Shown: one piece after another, positions 12,508 through 23,757 of the stretch
Layout: each line of letters opens with the position of its first letter
Position numbering within the stretch: position 1 is the stretch's first letter
Assembly: GCA_034766995.1 (NCBI GenBank)
Contig: CM068318.1
Coordinates: forward strand, 40,005,956-40,069,955
Direction of reading: 5' to 3'
Source of the DNA: Acanthacorydalis orientalis
Taxonomy: Eukaryota; Arthropoda; Insecta; Megaloptera; Corydalidae
DNA: 64,000 nucleotides
The notes under the pieces: model-generated
What the model was told of the DNA's origin: nothing
The model's database searches: none
The model's input: only the letters and a program-made list of their open reading frames with translations
Position numbers and translations under genes: made by a program

Positions 12508-13196
12508 ACCCTTAAGCGTTTTGTTTTATCTTAAGAATGTGCACTGGTGTGCTTAAATATTTCTAGGCGATGACGAGTATACTCGACGAAAACACAGAAA
12601 ATGCACTTTCTGTAAGTTTGAGTTAAATTATAACAAAATGATAATTTGCTTTGGCTGTTTATTTGAAGAATTTTTAATTTTATTGGTAAGTAATTCACAA
12701 ATCGTATTGATTACTGTTTATAGGCATCCATTTTTTTAATCTTGAATGTTCTTTCAAATCCATGCGACTTTCCAAATATATATAAATTAGTTTGCTCCAC
12801 TATTATATTTAATAAATCATGATTTAAAAAAAATTCTATATAGAACACACATTTGATTTTTGATGAATGGAGAATAGTGAAATTTGGACCAGAATGAGCA
12901 GTAAATTTAAATGGTGCTCGTTCTCCACTTCTAACATTTCATTTTAGATTTGAATTTTTATTTTCATTATCGAGTTCATTATCTTCTTCATCCATATCGC
13001 TACTTTCATCATAAGACGTTGAAATTCCCGATATTCTTTTCTGTGTCCTTGTATGTAAAACCGCATCTTCATTATCTTCTTCAACCTCATCACTTCTTTC
13101 ATCAGAAAACATTACAGGTATCACTCTTTTCCGTTTTCTTGGATTATAACTGCTTTTACAACTTTTTGATACCTCCTTAGTGTACCAACAAATCAC
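12508..13196 (-). mobile_element. PiggyBac-like relic with one terminal end
   Basis: The left end reads ACCCTTAAGCGTTTTG after TTAA at 12504-12507; piggyBac elements duplicate TTAA. The same end, written CGCTTAAGGGG then TTAA, closes the related element at 50223-51148. The minus-strand 85-codon frame (12939-13196) is the acidic N-terminal region typical of piggyBac-family transposases (DERSDEVEEDNED, then DESSDMDEEDNELDNE). Further along the minus strand are APFKFTAHSGPNFTI and LNIIVEQTNLY, matching the start of the catalytic region. The catalytic aspartates are missing, and no right-hand end was found up to 13500. Non-functional. Confidence 0.82.
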
Positions 13197-13502
13197 TCTT
13201 CAATATGTGATTAAAGAAAATTAATTTTAAAGTTATCTCCTTATACCATTTAAATATAATTGATTTTAACAACAAAAATTGACAAACATAACGTATTCAT
13301 TTATATCCAACTCTTCTTAATTTTAATATTATTTTCACATTTTTATTCAAAACTATTTACAATCAATGACAATATGTTTTTAAAAAAATTCTAAAAATTT
13401 CAATAAATGTTAATATTAAATCATACTTAAATGAATTAATTAATTCGGACAGAAAAAATCAATCAATAATGTTGATAGACTACGATAACTTATCTCAAAT
13501 AT

Positions 13503-13902
13503 AATTTTAAAATTATTTTCTTAATATATTTGGTATCACTACTGTCCAGGTGTCTTTGTCCTTTAGATCTTCTAACTGTCTACTCTTTACAATTAGTTTC
13601 GGCACGTGCATTTTTTTCAGGTAGATATTAATAATTGACAGGGATAATAACTAAATTATCCGAATATCTACTTAAAGATGGTACATGTGCCAAAACAAGC
13701 AGTGAAAAAAGGACACACAGATGCTTGGAAAGGATGAATACCATTAGGACAACGATTATTGGCATTACAGATATGAGAGTAGGTAATCAAGATTTATAAA
13801 TAATATTATTAGTATTTGAAAAATATTGATACTAAGTTAAGAAGATTTCGTTTTTAATGACTTTTTATGAACTAAATGTTTTAAATATTTTTTTAATTTC
13901 TT

Positions 13903-13952
<50 letters not shown>

Positions 13953-13978
13953 CATGAACTGAATTTGAGCTATTATTT
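13503..13978 (+). repeat. Palindromic CACGTG repeat, copy A
   Basis: About 475 bp that recur in inverted orientation at 17680-18165, including the CT/TA microsatellite and the flanking GAACTGAATTTGAGCTAT. Within the unit, 13535-13635 and 13660-13770 are imperfect inverted repeats of each other (GGCACGTGCATTTTTTTCAG against TAAAGATGGTACATGTGCC). It carries no coding potential. This is an unclassified repeat family, possibly a long-palindrome MITE. Confidence 0.82.
13902..13953. repeat. (CT)n(TA)n compound microsatellite inside copy A
   Basis: A CT run passes into TA. It is matched in the inverted copy by TA then GA at 17710-17774. Confidence 0.96.
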
Positions 13979-14219
13979 ATATTAGGACAAGATTCTTTCA
14001 AGACAATTTCTAGTTTACCAATGATATTGATTTAAAAAACTAATCATAAAAACTGATAACATTAAAATGACGTTCGTTTTATATCGTAAGATTAGAATCA
14101 TCCTGCTCAGAATTTGAAATGTTTAACCATTTGGCTACGGAGATCTCAATATATCCATTTGTAAAACGAATACAACTGCTCATAAATAACAATAACCTTT
14201 TCACAAATCGTATGTATAT

Positions 14220-14248
14220 GTTATATATATATACACATATATATATAT

Positions 14249-14313
<65 letters not shown>

Positions 14314-14314
14314 C
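14220..14314. repeat. Long (TA)n array
   Basis: TA array with a few AAA interruptions. It produces a 100-codon minus-strand frame of Tyr-Ile repeats that is an artefact. Confidence 0.96.
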
Positions 14315-14435
14315 AATGTTTGTGTGTATATGTGTGATTGTATGGGTCATTGTTGTATTCGTGTGTATACAATATATTCACTGTATATCGCAGTTTCGCC
14401 GGTCAGAGTTCTCTCGTTTTTGATCATTTATTTAA

Positions 14436-14502
14436 GAGCCCCTAGCTCACTGCATTGATACATCAAACCAACGTATGGGTCACGAGTTCAGTGCTCGATA
14501 CA
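14436..14502 (+). repeat. tRNA-like relic (pseudogene or SINE head)
   Basis: The sequence GAGCCCCTAGCTCACTGCAT followed at 14480 by GGGTCACGAGTTCAGTGCTC resembles the A-box and B-box regions of a tRNA gene (TAGCTCAGTGG and GGTCGCGAGTTCGAATC), with about the right spacing. The acceptor stem does not pair and the B box is damaged. It could be a tRNA pseudogene, the head of a decayed SINE, or chance. Confidence 0.35.
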
Positions 14503-15080
14503 GATATTGTAAGAGATGACGTAGCCATGCGCATCAATACACATGACACAAGGCATTGTTACGGAAATAATCGTGACTGTATTCGTCAGTTATGAATATG
14601 TAATCAATGTTGTAAATTATGCATCTAGTATTGTATGTACAAGTGTCTGAAGGATATAACAACACGAACGAATGAATAATTTACGTAATATGTATTATAA
14701 TAAAGTATAAAACAAAATAAAAATGAAACAAAGTTTAATAAAGTAACGCCAGTCTGTTTTCGTTCTTGCAATATTTCTTAATAATTAACTATAGATATGT
14801 TTTACTTACGAATGTTCCCTATCATTCGTCCTGAAACTGTACAAATATTTAATCGAAAAATTTATCTAATAATCAAAAAGTAAGAATGTAAAAATGATAA
14901 CATAATAAACTTCGTCATATGATATTACAGTTTAACCGGTTTTACAAACAAGCACTGTAACTTGTATTATTAATACATCTATTATACAATTTTATTGAAA
15001 GTATAGAAGAAAATTCCTTGAAACATGTATTCATTTTTCAAATATATTTGTGTTAATATTTTAAGATGATTTTTTAAATA
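14503..15080. other. AT-rich DNA without recognisable features
   Basis: I see no element end or reading frame of note here. Confidence 0.5.
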
Positions 15081-15165
15081 TTAAGTATGTAGAAAAAGAA
15101 TTGCGGTGTTTATTTTTGAATTCTAAACTCATTTTTTTCAATGAGTGTCGTTTTATCGTGTTTTT
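15081..15165 (+). mobile_element. Left-end stub of a cecropia-type mariner
   Basis: It begins TTAAGTATGTAGAAAAAGAATT then GCGGTG, and continues with the TTTTTGAATTCTAA...TTTTTCAATGA...GTCGTTTTATCGTG 5' untranslated block shared with the copies at 15369, 15897 and 42536. The homology breaks off just before the R1 repeat. Confidence 0.75.
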
Positions 15166-15183
15166 TACGAGTTTTAGATATTC

Positions 15184-15368
15184 TTTACCGCTACTATATT
15201 ATTTTTATTAAAAAGACCAGGGATCTCTGAGCACGCCCACCTCCAGGGAGAATCCTCATTGATTCTCGTTCTCCCCTAATAAATAACAAAATTAACAAAT
15301 TATACACACAAATAATCTGTGTAACATATAAATCGGAAAAGTTTTATTGGAAAATTTCATGAAAATTA
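15184..15368 (+). repeat. R1 repeat, copy 1 (unclassified)
   Basis: The unit begins TTTACCGCTACTAT, holds AAAGACCAGGGATCTCTGAG and CACGCCCACCT, and runs to AAATTTCATGAAAATTAT. It recurs at about 15715-15896 and 42343-42535, always immediately left of a cecropia-type mariner end. This copy is the most diverged. Confidence 0.88.
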
Positions 15369-15714
15369 TTAGATTGGTAGGAAAATAATTACGGTTTTCG
15401 TTTTTTGAATTCTAACCTTATTTTTTCCAATGAAAGTGTCGTTTCATCGTGTTCATGTTAATATTATTTTAAAGTGCATTTTTCCGTCTGTATTTCAGTA
15501 ACATCAACTTTGGTACTATTATTAATTTTGCTTAAAATTGAGTTATTGAATTAAAGATGTGAAAGATGAAAATAAGAGCATTTTTTAAAATGGGATCAAA
15601 ATAGATAGTAAAGTAGTAGAAACTGCTCGTAAACTATACGGTACTTCTAGTGTGGATATTGTTAAAGAACATATGGTGCAATGGTGGTTCCAAGAATTTC
15701 ATGCTGGTGACGAG
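15369..15714 (+). mobile_element. Truncated HTH-only mariner (copy 2a)
   Basis: The left end TTAGATTGGTAGGAAAATAA is preceded by TA. The sequence runs through the 5' block and N-terminal coding region to TTTCATGCTGGTGACGAG, where a second R1 unit replaces the rest. It is a broken half element made by a tandem duplication or recombination between R1-mariner units. Confidence 0.87.
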
Positions 15715-15896
15715 ATATTATTTTTTTTAAAAAGACCGGGGATCTCTGAGCACGCCCACCTCTAGGGAGCATTCACCCTCCGCTCACTGATTCTCGCTCA
15801 CCCCTAATAAATAACAAAATTAACAAATTATACACACAAATAATCTGCGTAACATATAAGTCGGAATTTTTTTATTGGAAAAGTTCATAAAAATTA
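15715..15896 (+). repeat. R1 repeat, copy 2
   Basis: It is nearly identical to the R1 unit at 42345-42535, including CACGCCCACCTCTAGGGAGC and the CCTCCGCTCACTGATTCTCG block. It lacks the leading ACCGCTACTAT part because the join with the mariner falls there. Confidence 0.9.
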
Positions 15897-16463
15897 TTAG
15901 GTTGATAGGAAAGAAAATCCGGTTTTTGTTTTTTGAATTCTAATTTTATTTTTTTTTCAATGAATGTATCGTTTCATCGTGTTCATGTTAATATTATTTT
16001 AAAGTGCATTTTTTGGTCTGTATTTTGATAACGTCGACTTTGGTTTTATTATTAATTTTGCTTCAAATTGAGTTATTGAATAAAAGATGCAAATAAGAGC
16101 ATTTATTAAATGGGATCAAAACAGATAGTAAAGGAGTAGAAATTGCTTGTAAACTAAACGATGCTTTTAGTGTAGATACTGCTAATGAACGTACAGTACA
16201 ATCGTGGTTCCAAAAATTTCGTACTGGGAGCGAGAGCCTTGAAGATGAAGAAGATCACGGACATCCTTCTTCAATTCATAACGACCAAATTAAGGCGTTA
16301 TTTGAATCAGAACCATGCACAACAATTCAAAAGCTTGCACAAAAGTTATTCGTTAGTCATTCAACTGTTCTGTACCACTTAAAACAACTAGGAAAATCAA
16401 AAAAGAGAAAAATGTATATGAATTTAAAGGTCATAAAGCACAATTATTTTTCTATTAACCTGA
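15897..16463 (+). mobile_element. HTH-only mariner derivative (copy 2b), 567 bp
   Basis: The ends TTAGGTTGATAGGAAAG and (other strand) TCAGGTTAATAGAAAAATAA are each flanked by TA (15895-15896 and 16464-16465). From about 16094 to the right end one frame has no stop. It reads GIKTDSKGVEIACKLNDAF, ERTVQSWFQKFRTGSESLED, PSSIHNDQIKALFESEPC and SHSTVLYHLKQLGKSKKRK, then runs straight into the terminal repeat. This is the paired helix-turn-helix DNA-binding part of the transposase with no catalytic domain. No ATG begins it, so expression as protein is doubtful. Confidence 0.9.
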
Positions 16464-16489
16464 TATACTTTTATTTTCTCCCAACTTAA

Positions 16490-17028
16490 TATAATAAACT
16501 TTTATGCTAGGTTTATAATTTCCCATGCCAGGCAAAATAATTTTCATTTGAAAATAAAATTTTCAAGTGATAATTATTATCACAGTTACTTAACAATAAA
16601 TCATTATCTACATTCACACTATGGTTTTTAATATTTCAAATGTAATTAAAATACTATTAAATATGGAAACTAGACCTAGAATGTTTAAAAATAATTTCAA
16701 AACTTACTAAGTTATCTTTCAGCTAATTACATGAATAATTCAAATAAAAATTATAGTTGTAAAAATTAATGAAGCTTTCTCTGCCGTAGGGAAAAAAATT
16801 ATGATTTATACATTTTTAGATTAGATTAGAAATGCCAGGAAACTGTAGTGGAAAAATATAAAAATATAAATTAGAGATATTTGTGTGATTATTATTCAAT
16901 AAACGGTTTTGAATTTGTATTGATGATTAGAGAACAGTGAAAATATTAATTTTTCTAATAATCCGACACCCATGTGAATAAATAGAACACAACAAAATGA
17001 TTATCAAAGTTTTAATTTCGATAAAATG
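16490..17028 (+). repeat. R2 repeat, copy 1 (unclassified)
   Basis: About 540 bp starting just after a second mariner-like terminus (CCCAACTTAA) and ending at TTTTAATTTCGATAAAA. It is matched almost base for base by 43135-43672. It contains AGGTTTATAATTTCCCATGC, ATGGAAACTAGACCTAGAAT and GTTTTGAATTTGTATTGATG. No coding frame is seen. Confidence 0.93.
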
Positions 17029-17151
17029 TTTGTCGGTGGATGTGGAGTGTATGAGAACACACAATAATAGAAACAAACTAAATAAATAGAATACAAGATC
17101 GAGCTAGGAGAACTACTTGCCTATTATAATATAGATAGAAAAGTAAGAAAC

Positions 17152-17500
17152 GGACGCGTTTGCCTTTTGTTTACTTCTGCTGACAGTTTTTTTTTTTTTT
17201 TTTAAAAAAAAGAAGTCGATCCAATATTACAGCAAGGGATGTTATTTGCCAGGCGGCGACGGTGGTTTATTTAGTGTTGCAGCTTTGTCCCTGTACACCG
17301 TCGCCGCGCCCGCTGCTTTCCATCTACTCTCTGGTGTACCAGTCGCAGCAGCCACTAGTAGTGTCCAATCAAAAAAACGTTTTCCGCTTTTCGACGGCGC
17401 GACTTTGAAAAATGTGCCTCTGATTATTTATTGTCTGACATTTGTGTTTGTTTTACTACTAGTAGTTTCTGTTCGCTATACTTTTTTGTGATTTATACCT
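17152..17500. other. GC-rich island, possible exon or promoter
   Basis: This is the most GC-rich patch of the left half, with GCCAGGCGGCGACGGTGG and ACCGTCGCCGCGCCCGCTGC near 17250-17320. An open frame of about 80 codons (17246-17491) has a hydrophobic C-terminus (VPLIIYCLTFVFVLLLVVSV). It would have to start at TTG, so it is not a supported gene on its own. A poly-T/poly-A hairpin precedes it at 17189-17212. I do not recognise the sequence. Confidence 0.35.
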
Positions 17501-17679
17501 ATGTTCAGGTTGTAAATACGTTATTGTTCACTGTACGCTGACATCTATTTGAACGTAAATGTTATTTTTATTTTCATCAAAAAATAAAAAAAAATATTTT
17601 TATATACTGCACTTAATTGACGAAAATAATTATGAACAAAAACGTTTTTTACTCAGCCTGAAATATTGATTTAAGAAAA

Positions 17680-17707
17680 ATATTAATTCGATAGCTTAAA
17701 TTCAGTT

Positions 17708-17777
<70 letters not shown>

Positions 17778-18165
17778 AATTAAAAAATATTAAAAACATT
17801 TAGTTCATAAAAAGTCGTAGAAACGAAATCTTCTTAAATTAGTATCAACATTTTTTAAATATCAATATTATTATTTATAAATCTTGATTACCTATTTTCA
17901 TATCTGTAAATCCTCTGAATCGTTGTCCTGATGGTATTCATGGTTTTCGAGCATCTGTGTGTCCTTTCTTTACTGCTAGTTTTGGTACGTGTGTCGTCTT
18001 TAAGTAGATATTACTCAGTTATTAGCTGATTAATCTCTAATATCTATCTGAAGATAGCACACGTGCCGGAAATTGTAGTAAAGAACAGACACTTTGTAGA
18101 TCAAAAGGACAAAGACAACTAGACAGTGATACTAAATACATTAAAAAAAATATTTTAAAATCATA
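17680..18165 (-). repeat. Palindromic CACGTG repeat, copy B (inverted)
   Basis: Reverse-complement match to 13503-13978 over its whole length, including the microsatellite (here TA then GA at 17710-17774), the ATCTTGATTACCTA block and CACGTGTCGTCTTTAAGTAG. Its own inner palindrome is centred near 18020-18030. Confidence 0.85.
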
Positions 18166-18179
18166 TGGGTACTTAAAAC

Positions 18180-18595
18180 CAATATCATTTAAAGACTACA
18201 AACAACACAGAGAAGTATAGAAAGATGCATGCTAGGAATAACAAAAAGAGATAGGAAAAGAATAGAATGGATACGAAAACAAACAGGATGATTATTATAG
18301 ATGTAATAATATATATAGATGTTATAGATGTAATAAGTAGAGTGAAGAGTCTGAAATGGAAATGGGTGTGACAAATTGCAAGACGAGAAGACAACCGATG
18401 GACAACAGAAATTATTAACTGAGAACCAAGCAATATAAAAAGACTAATAAAGAAAACAATGAATAGATAGGATAAGGAAGTTAATTTTTTTATTGGAAAT
18501 GAGTGAAAAAGAGAGGCAATCAATTGTACAAAAGAGAAAATGTTAGAAGAGACCTTTATTCAGCAGTGGATTGACACAGGCTGCTGATATCTATA
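18180..18595 (+). mobile_element. LINE 3' end, decayed reverse-transcriptase C-terminus
   Basis: The plus strand in shifting frames reads LQTTQRSIERCMLGITKRDR, RIEWIRKQTG, VKSLKWKW, RREDNRWTTEIIN and ETFIQQWIDT. This order is characteristic of the C-terminal tail of insect non-LTR reverse transcriptases. There are stops and frameshifts. The relic runs into TA arrays at 18592-18625. A relative on the minus strand lies at 26715-27118. Confidence 0.82.
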
Positions 18596-18747
18596 TATAT
18601 ATCTATATATATATATATATAATTATATATATGCAATATATAAGCATATTGCTAAATATAATTAATAGCAAAATATACTTCCGAAACAATGGAATATTCT
18701 GGCGTCGTTAATATTGGTATTGACAAAACGATAGAATAACGACATTT

Positions 18748-18884
18748 TTTGAATGAGCAAATGGGATAAGAAAATTGAAATTTTTATTGGAAATCTGTGG
18801 AAAGGAGAGGTATTCAATTGTACAAACAGAATTTCACAAGAGAGTAGTTTATCTAGCACTGGATTGACAGAAGCTGATCATAAT

Positions 18885-18886
<2 letters not shown>
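18748..18886 (+). mobile_element. Second LINE 3' end fragment, abutting a TA array
   Basis: It reads KWDKKIEIFIGNLWKGEVFN and SQESSLSSTGLTEADHN, matching the last part of the fragment at 18480-18595 in order. It then passes directly into (TA)n at 18887-18939. Confidence 0.75.

Positions 18887-18939
<53 letters not shown>
18887..18939. repeat. (TA)n microsatellite at a LINE 3' end
   Basis: Uninterrupted TA array immediately after the LINE fragment, in the position of a tail. Confidence 0.96.
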
Positions 18940-18943
<4 letters not shown>

Positions 18944-18961
18944 CATAGATGTTAGAATATA

Positions 18962-20165
18962 AGATCATACAATTTACAAATTTATATTCATAATTAATAA
19001 TTAATTTTTTTCAAATCAATAGAATTATTTCTCGCCGACGCTCCAATTAATTATGATAAATATTTCAAAAAAAGTAGCTGAGAGGAATTAAATGAAAAAT
19101 GTACAGACATTTTTATAGAAAAACAACATATATTGCTTTTAATAATATTTGATTAGTTTGAATCATTTTTATGAAATGACACCCAAGTCAAAATAATGTT
19201 TTAGAAAAAGATAATATATAGATAAGATTTATATGATATAAAATGATTATTATTTTTTAGGGAAAAAAAACAATAAAAATGTACGAAAGTAGATTGAAAC
19301 TAAAATTGCACATGTACTGTAATTTCTTGCACAAACAAACAAAGAAAAGTACATCATTTGCTCCATCTTGAGAATCATTTGTCATCTTGCTCGTGATAGC
19401 AATCGTCGTTGGAGTAATATATTGCAAGAGTTTTGTTCAATGTCATGCAAGTAGACAATGAATTGTATCCTTACTGTATGAAATTCTTTATGAAGAGTTA
19501 CAGTCTAAATCAAAATTGTATAATTAAAATAATGTATCAGTCAGGAAAAATCTGGCATATTTAAATTGAATAGATTTTATAATTCATACGGTCTTATATC
19601 TAATATACAAATGAAATTAATTTATAAAGCTTTGTTACATGTTTTAAAAAAATTAGGTACTTATACATCAAAGTACCAAAAAAAAGTACTTATTACATGT
19701 AATACAAGTATTATATTTACAATTCTATCTACAAACATTTTGAAAATAAAGAGTAGAAGAATAGAGAAAGGATTGAGCAACGATAAAATCAAATAAAAGT
19801 CTAATAGTGTATACATGTATGTTTCTTCTGTCAATTTTTCATATTTGCTAATAATCTAGAACTATAAGATTTGTGGGTGTTAAAGAATTGCTCAGTTAGT
19901 GTGGAAAAATCAAGCAATTAGAAAGTTCACTTTCTAAAAATTAAAAAGGAGGACAAAAGATTGTACTTAATTTTTAAATTGAAACTTCTTCAACTGCTTT
20001 GGGAGACAATTTTTAAGGCCGAGACGGAAGTTGTTGTAACGTGGAGTGGGGAAGTAGAGAGAGAGGATGGCTCATGTGTAGACTTCAGAAGCAAGCGACG
20101 ATTTATTTAAGATTGTCATTCCGTTCACAGATATGACTCTTGGATAATCCCTGTTATTTGGTGCG
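18962..20165. other. AT-rich DNA without recognisable features
   Basis: A 76-codon frame at 19566-19796 is Lys/Ile-rich and matches nothing I know. A slightly GC-richer stretch at 20010-20100 directly precedes the endonuclease relic and may belong to the same element. Confidence 0.5.
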
Positions 20166-20168
20166 ACG

Positions 20169-20632
20169 ATGACAGCGGTTGGTGGATTTGGCGTTGCTGA
20201 GTATAAAATGGAAGACGCCAAAACAATTGTAATTGTAATTATTTACATTTCTCCGAATCAAAAAATGGATGATATAATCTACTTTATACACCTTCATTAC
20301 TACCGCATACTCATGGAGATGCAGCATTCCATGTCAAAGGAGAGGATAAACTACCATTGATTCTCAGTAAGGATTTTAATGTTAATTTCGCATCAGAAGA
20401 TTCAGCATCACTTGTTAATTTTCTACATGAAAAACTTAATTTAAATACGAATACTGATCCTATAATAGCAACTACAAAATCGGGTACTACTATAGATGCT
20501 GTTTTTTCGTGGTATCTTTAAAAAATACAAACCAAAACATACATTTCATATTTCAGTCATCATAATCCCATAGTATCAGTTGTACCAATTGAATCTTCAC
20601 TAGAAGAAATCATGGAAGTTGATGAAATATAA
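20169..20632 (+). pseudogene. Relic of an EEP-type endonuclease (Helentron-like or LINE)
   Basis: Remains of an endonuclease/exonuclease/phosphatase-type domain, a nuclease found in non-LTR retrotransposons and in Helentron rolling-circle transposons. Frame one (20169-20290) reads DAKTIVIVIIYISPNQKMDD. After a +1 shift it continues THGDAAFHVKGEDKLPLILS then KDFNVNFASEDSASLVNFL; the usual GDFN motif has become KDFN. Next come TKSGTTIDAVFSWYL, a stop and a shift, then YISYFSHHNPIVSVVPIE. The last part corresponds to the C-terminal SDH-type motif with its histidine. The overall pattern resembles endonuclease segments accompanying PIF1-type helicases in insect Helentrons, but no helicase is visible here. 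Confidence 0.75.
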
Positions 20633-20639
20633 TAAAAAA

Positions 20640-22940
20640 AATGTTACTTCCCTAATTCAATTCCTATTGTTTTATATTTACCGTTTTATTCTTATATTAA
20701 ATGCCACCTCTTGTGTTTTCTCCTTTACTGATTCTTAAAATAACAATAAACAAAAACGAAATCATTAATTTATCATGCATGATACCATGCTCTTAACACT
20801 CTACATTTCAACCAACAGTACAGAAATTTCATTTTCTTGACTATATGATTATTTTATGAGAAGGAAAATAAACCCTTCACACAATGGTACACAAATAATA
20901 CTAACAATGAAAAAAAATTAAACGTAGACATGTCATGACTGATTTGATTGTTTTAGAATTTTAATTTGTATGTTAACTTTGAATTTATTTCTGTGAACAG
21001 GTTATTGAAATATTAAAGTGTTTATGCGTTATAAATATAAGGAAAGTAATATAATTTCTGAATAGAATTAAAAGTAGATTGATGGAATTCTGATTTAGAT
21101 TTATTTTATTAAATCTGTGTGAAAGTATTGATAAACATGGTGAGATTCGACCAGAATAAATTTATTTATAATTTATTCCGTTCCTGTGTACCTGGATTTA
21201 AAGTTATTTTTTTCTTTTCCTTGAAGTCACTATTCTTTGTTTTCGTTTCTTCATTACCGGTTTCGTCTTTCGACATCTTCAAATGAGTACTGATTAGTTG
21301 TGTGAATTTCATGGTAGCCAATCATTACTCATCTTAAGACATCGAAAGAAGAAATCTGTAAAGGAGAAGAATTGTAATCTCAAGGAAAAGAAAAAATTGA
21401 TAAAATTTAACTACTAAAAACATGTTTCCAGGAAGAAATCATAAAAAACATCTTTAATGAATGCTATTGTCATCATATAAAATTTAAAAAGATTGAATAC
21501 ACGCCAAGTATATAAAAATACGTTTTAAAAATATATAATAAAATAGATTACTTAATTAATATTAAATAACTTATTCAGTTTATACAAGTTTTGAATGTGT
21601 TGCTTTTGAAAACACAATAATTTTGTTTACATATTTTAATCCAATTATATTTATTTATAAAAATTATCAGATTTCATTTAAAAACAGACAAATTGGTTTA
21701 ATATTGTCATACAGCTTTATTAAAGAGATATTTTTTTCAAAATACTTTAATCTACAATTAAAGTTTTTCAAATATTATATAATTTTATTTTAAAAAATAC
21801 TTTTAAAAACTAGACATAGAACCGCATCATTTTCAAAATGCGATTCCTAAAATCTCAATATATTTCATGTCAAATATTGAATAATTTAAAAGAACTTTCA
21901 ATAAAGTATAGCATTATAATTATTATGAATTAAATAATATTTTATCTTATTAAAAATATATACATAATATTTTAAATCCTGCCGAATACATAGCATATTT
22001 TATAAATACCAACATTCTTTATACAAAAATAAAAATGGAAACATTCAGGTTTTTCATCAATGCTAACAGAATAATGTTTGAATATTTATGTATTAAAAAG
22101 TATTTTATATTTATATACTTTATAAATATATTATACAGCTAATTATAACTGGATTGATATACCATCATACAGTTGTGTTATTCACAGTAATTATAATTGA
22201 TTAGCTAATTAATCCTTTAACAAAATAAACCTACATGAAAAAATAAAAAAATATTAATATTGATTATTTGTTTGAATATTTGAATAGTGTTCAAGTGACA
22301 AAATGTTCAGAATAACATTTTTCAACATACAATTTATTGTATAAAAATAGTATATTTATTTTTTAATATCTTTTCACTTAATAAATTATACATAACTAAA
22401 CTTAATGTGATATTATCCATTATGAAAGTCTGCTAGTTTTTATTTTCTATAGAATTTATTTAATAAATTAAAATGAATTGCTGTTTTAATTAAAATTAGT
22501 ACTCAAATAAGGGAGAAATTTTATACAAGTATTTATGAAATTTTAAAATGTATTACATTAGACCGAAAAGATATCTTTAACATCATAAAATTATTTTATA
22601 ATATTAAAGGTATTTTATATGGCATCGAAAATATTGACTTGGATTTGTGATTAAATTATCTTTCATAAATTTATTTTTAACTTACAAACGATAAAAATTC
22701 AGTAAATACAGACATTTTTGTACCTTGACGGCTTGTTAATCTAAGTATCTTAGATGTTTTAATTTTTATAAATAAGTTTGATCACTGTATTTAAATATCT
22801 CTGTATTATACTATTATTTATTACTAGTTGTTATTTAACTTAACAATATAGCTTTAAATTTAAAAGAATAACAGAACCTATTTCTTGGAAAAACAATAAT
22901 TCTGAAGGCAATTTTTTTAAAAAACTCACTTTTTCTTTTA
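20640..22940. other. 2.3 kb of AT-rich DNA without recognisable features
   Basis: I see no reading frame, element end or tandem array that I can support in this stretch. Confidence 0.6.
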
Positions 22941-22945
22941 ACAAT

Positions 22946-23024
22946 AGTATATATATATATATATATCCATATATATATATATATATATCCATATATATAC
23001 ATAGACATATATATATATATATAT
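22946..23024. repeat. TA arrays left of the inverted-repeat element
   Basis: Interrupted TA blocks containing two TATCCATATATATA units and one TACATAGACATATA stretch. Confidence 0.93.
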
Positions 23025-23757
23025 ATTATAGTAAATTATTGGTCAAATCTGGTCAGACAGGTTATGCATAATAATACAATGTGAATAAGCAGTTTGAGTA
23101 ATCGAGGTATTATCGTATTTCTTAAACAACACTCATCCTTATATATCCAATCACTGATTACAAGATTAAATTTTATTTTTGTCTAATAATATTTCTTCTA
23201 AATTGTAGAAGATTTAAAATTTTAAAATATTTTAAAATGTAAATACTGTATACAAGAAAAATTGATAGTGAAGCAAATCCTTCATTTGTGTATCTAATGA
23301 ATCTTTAGGCCAAACTATCAGGCAGAAAATTATTAAAAACAGAACCTCATGATATTCATATTGATGGTTTCATGAATCGCGATTTTCAGCAAATTTATAT
23401 TCCAAAGAATTGTTAGAAAGAGCATCAATTTTAATTTTTTGAATTGTTATTTCTATTGAAAAAAAAACAATTTTCAGATATCTGTATTAGTTTCTGTTCA
23501 ATATATGTTCAATATGTGTTCAATAATTCTCTAAAGTTCTCTTTGTAATAATTCTCTTCTATATATATTTATTTTAAATTTAGAAGAAACATTATGAATT
23601 ATTAGAAAAAAATAAAATTTAATCTTGTAATTAGTGATTGGATACATAAGGATCGGTGTTGTTTTAAAAGTAAGATAATACCTCGATTATTGAAACTGCT
23701 GATTCACAATTTATTATTATACATAACCTGTCTGACCAGATTTAACCAATCATTTAC

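Noticed and set aside
16185..16382. 65-codon frame in the mariner derivative
   Set aside because: It is out of frame with the transposase; the true readable frame is shifted and has no start codon.
17246..17491. 81-codon frame with hydrophobic C-terminus
   Set aside because: It has no ATG start and no family resemblance; kept only as part of a GC-rich island.
18185..18523. 112-codon minus-strand hydrophobic frame
   Set aside because: The plus strand here encodes a recognisable LINE C-terminus; the minus frame is a complement artefact.
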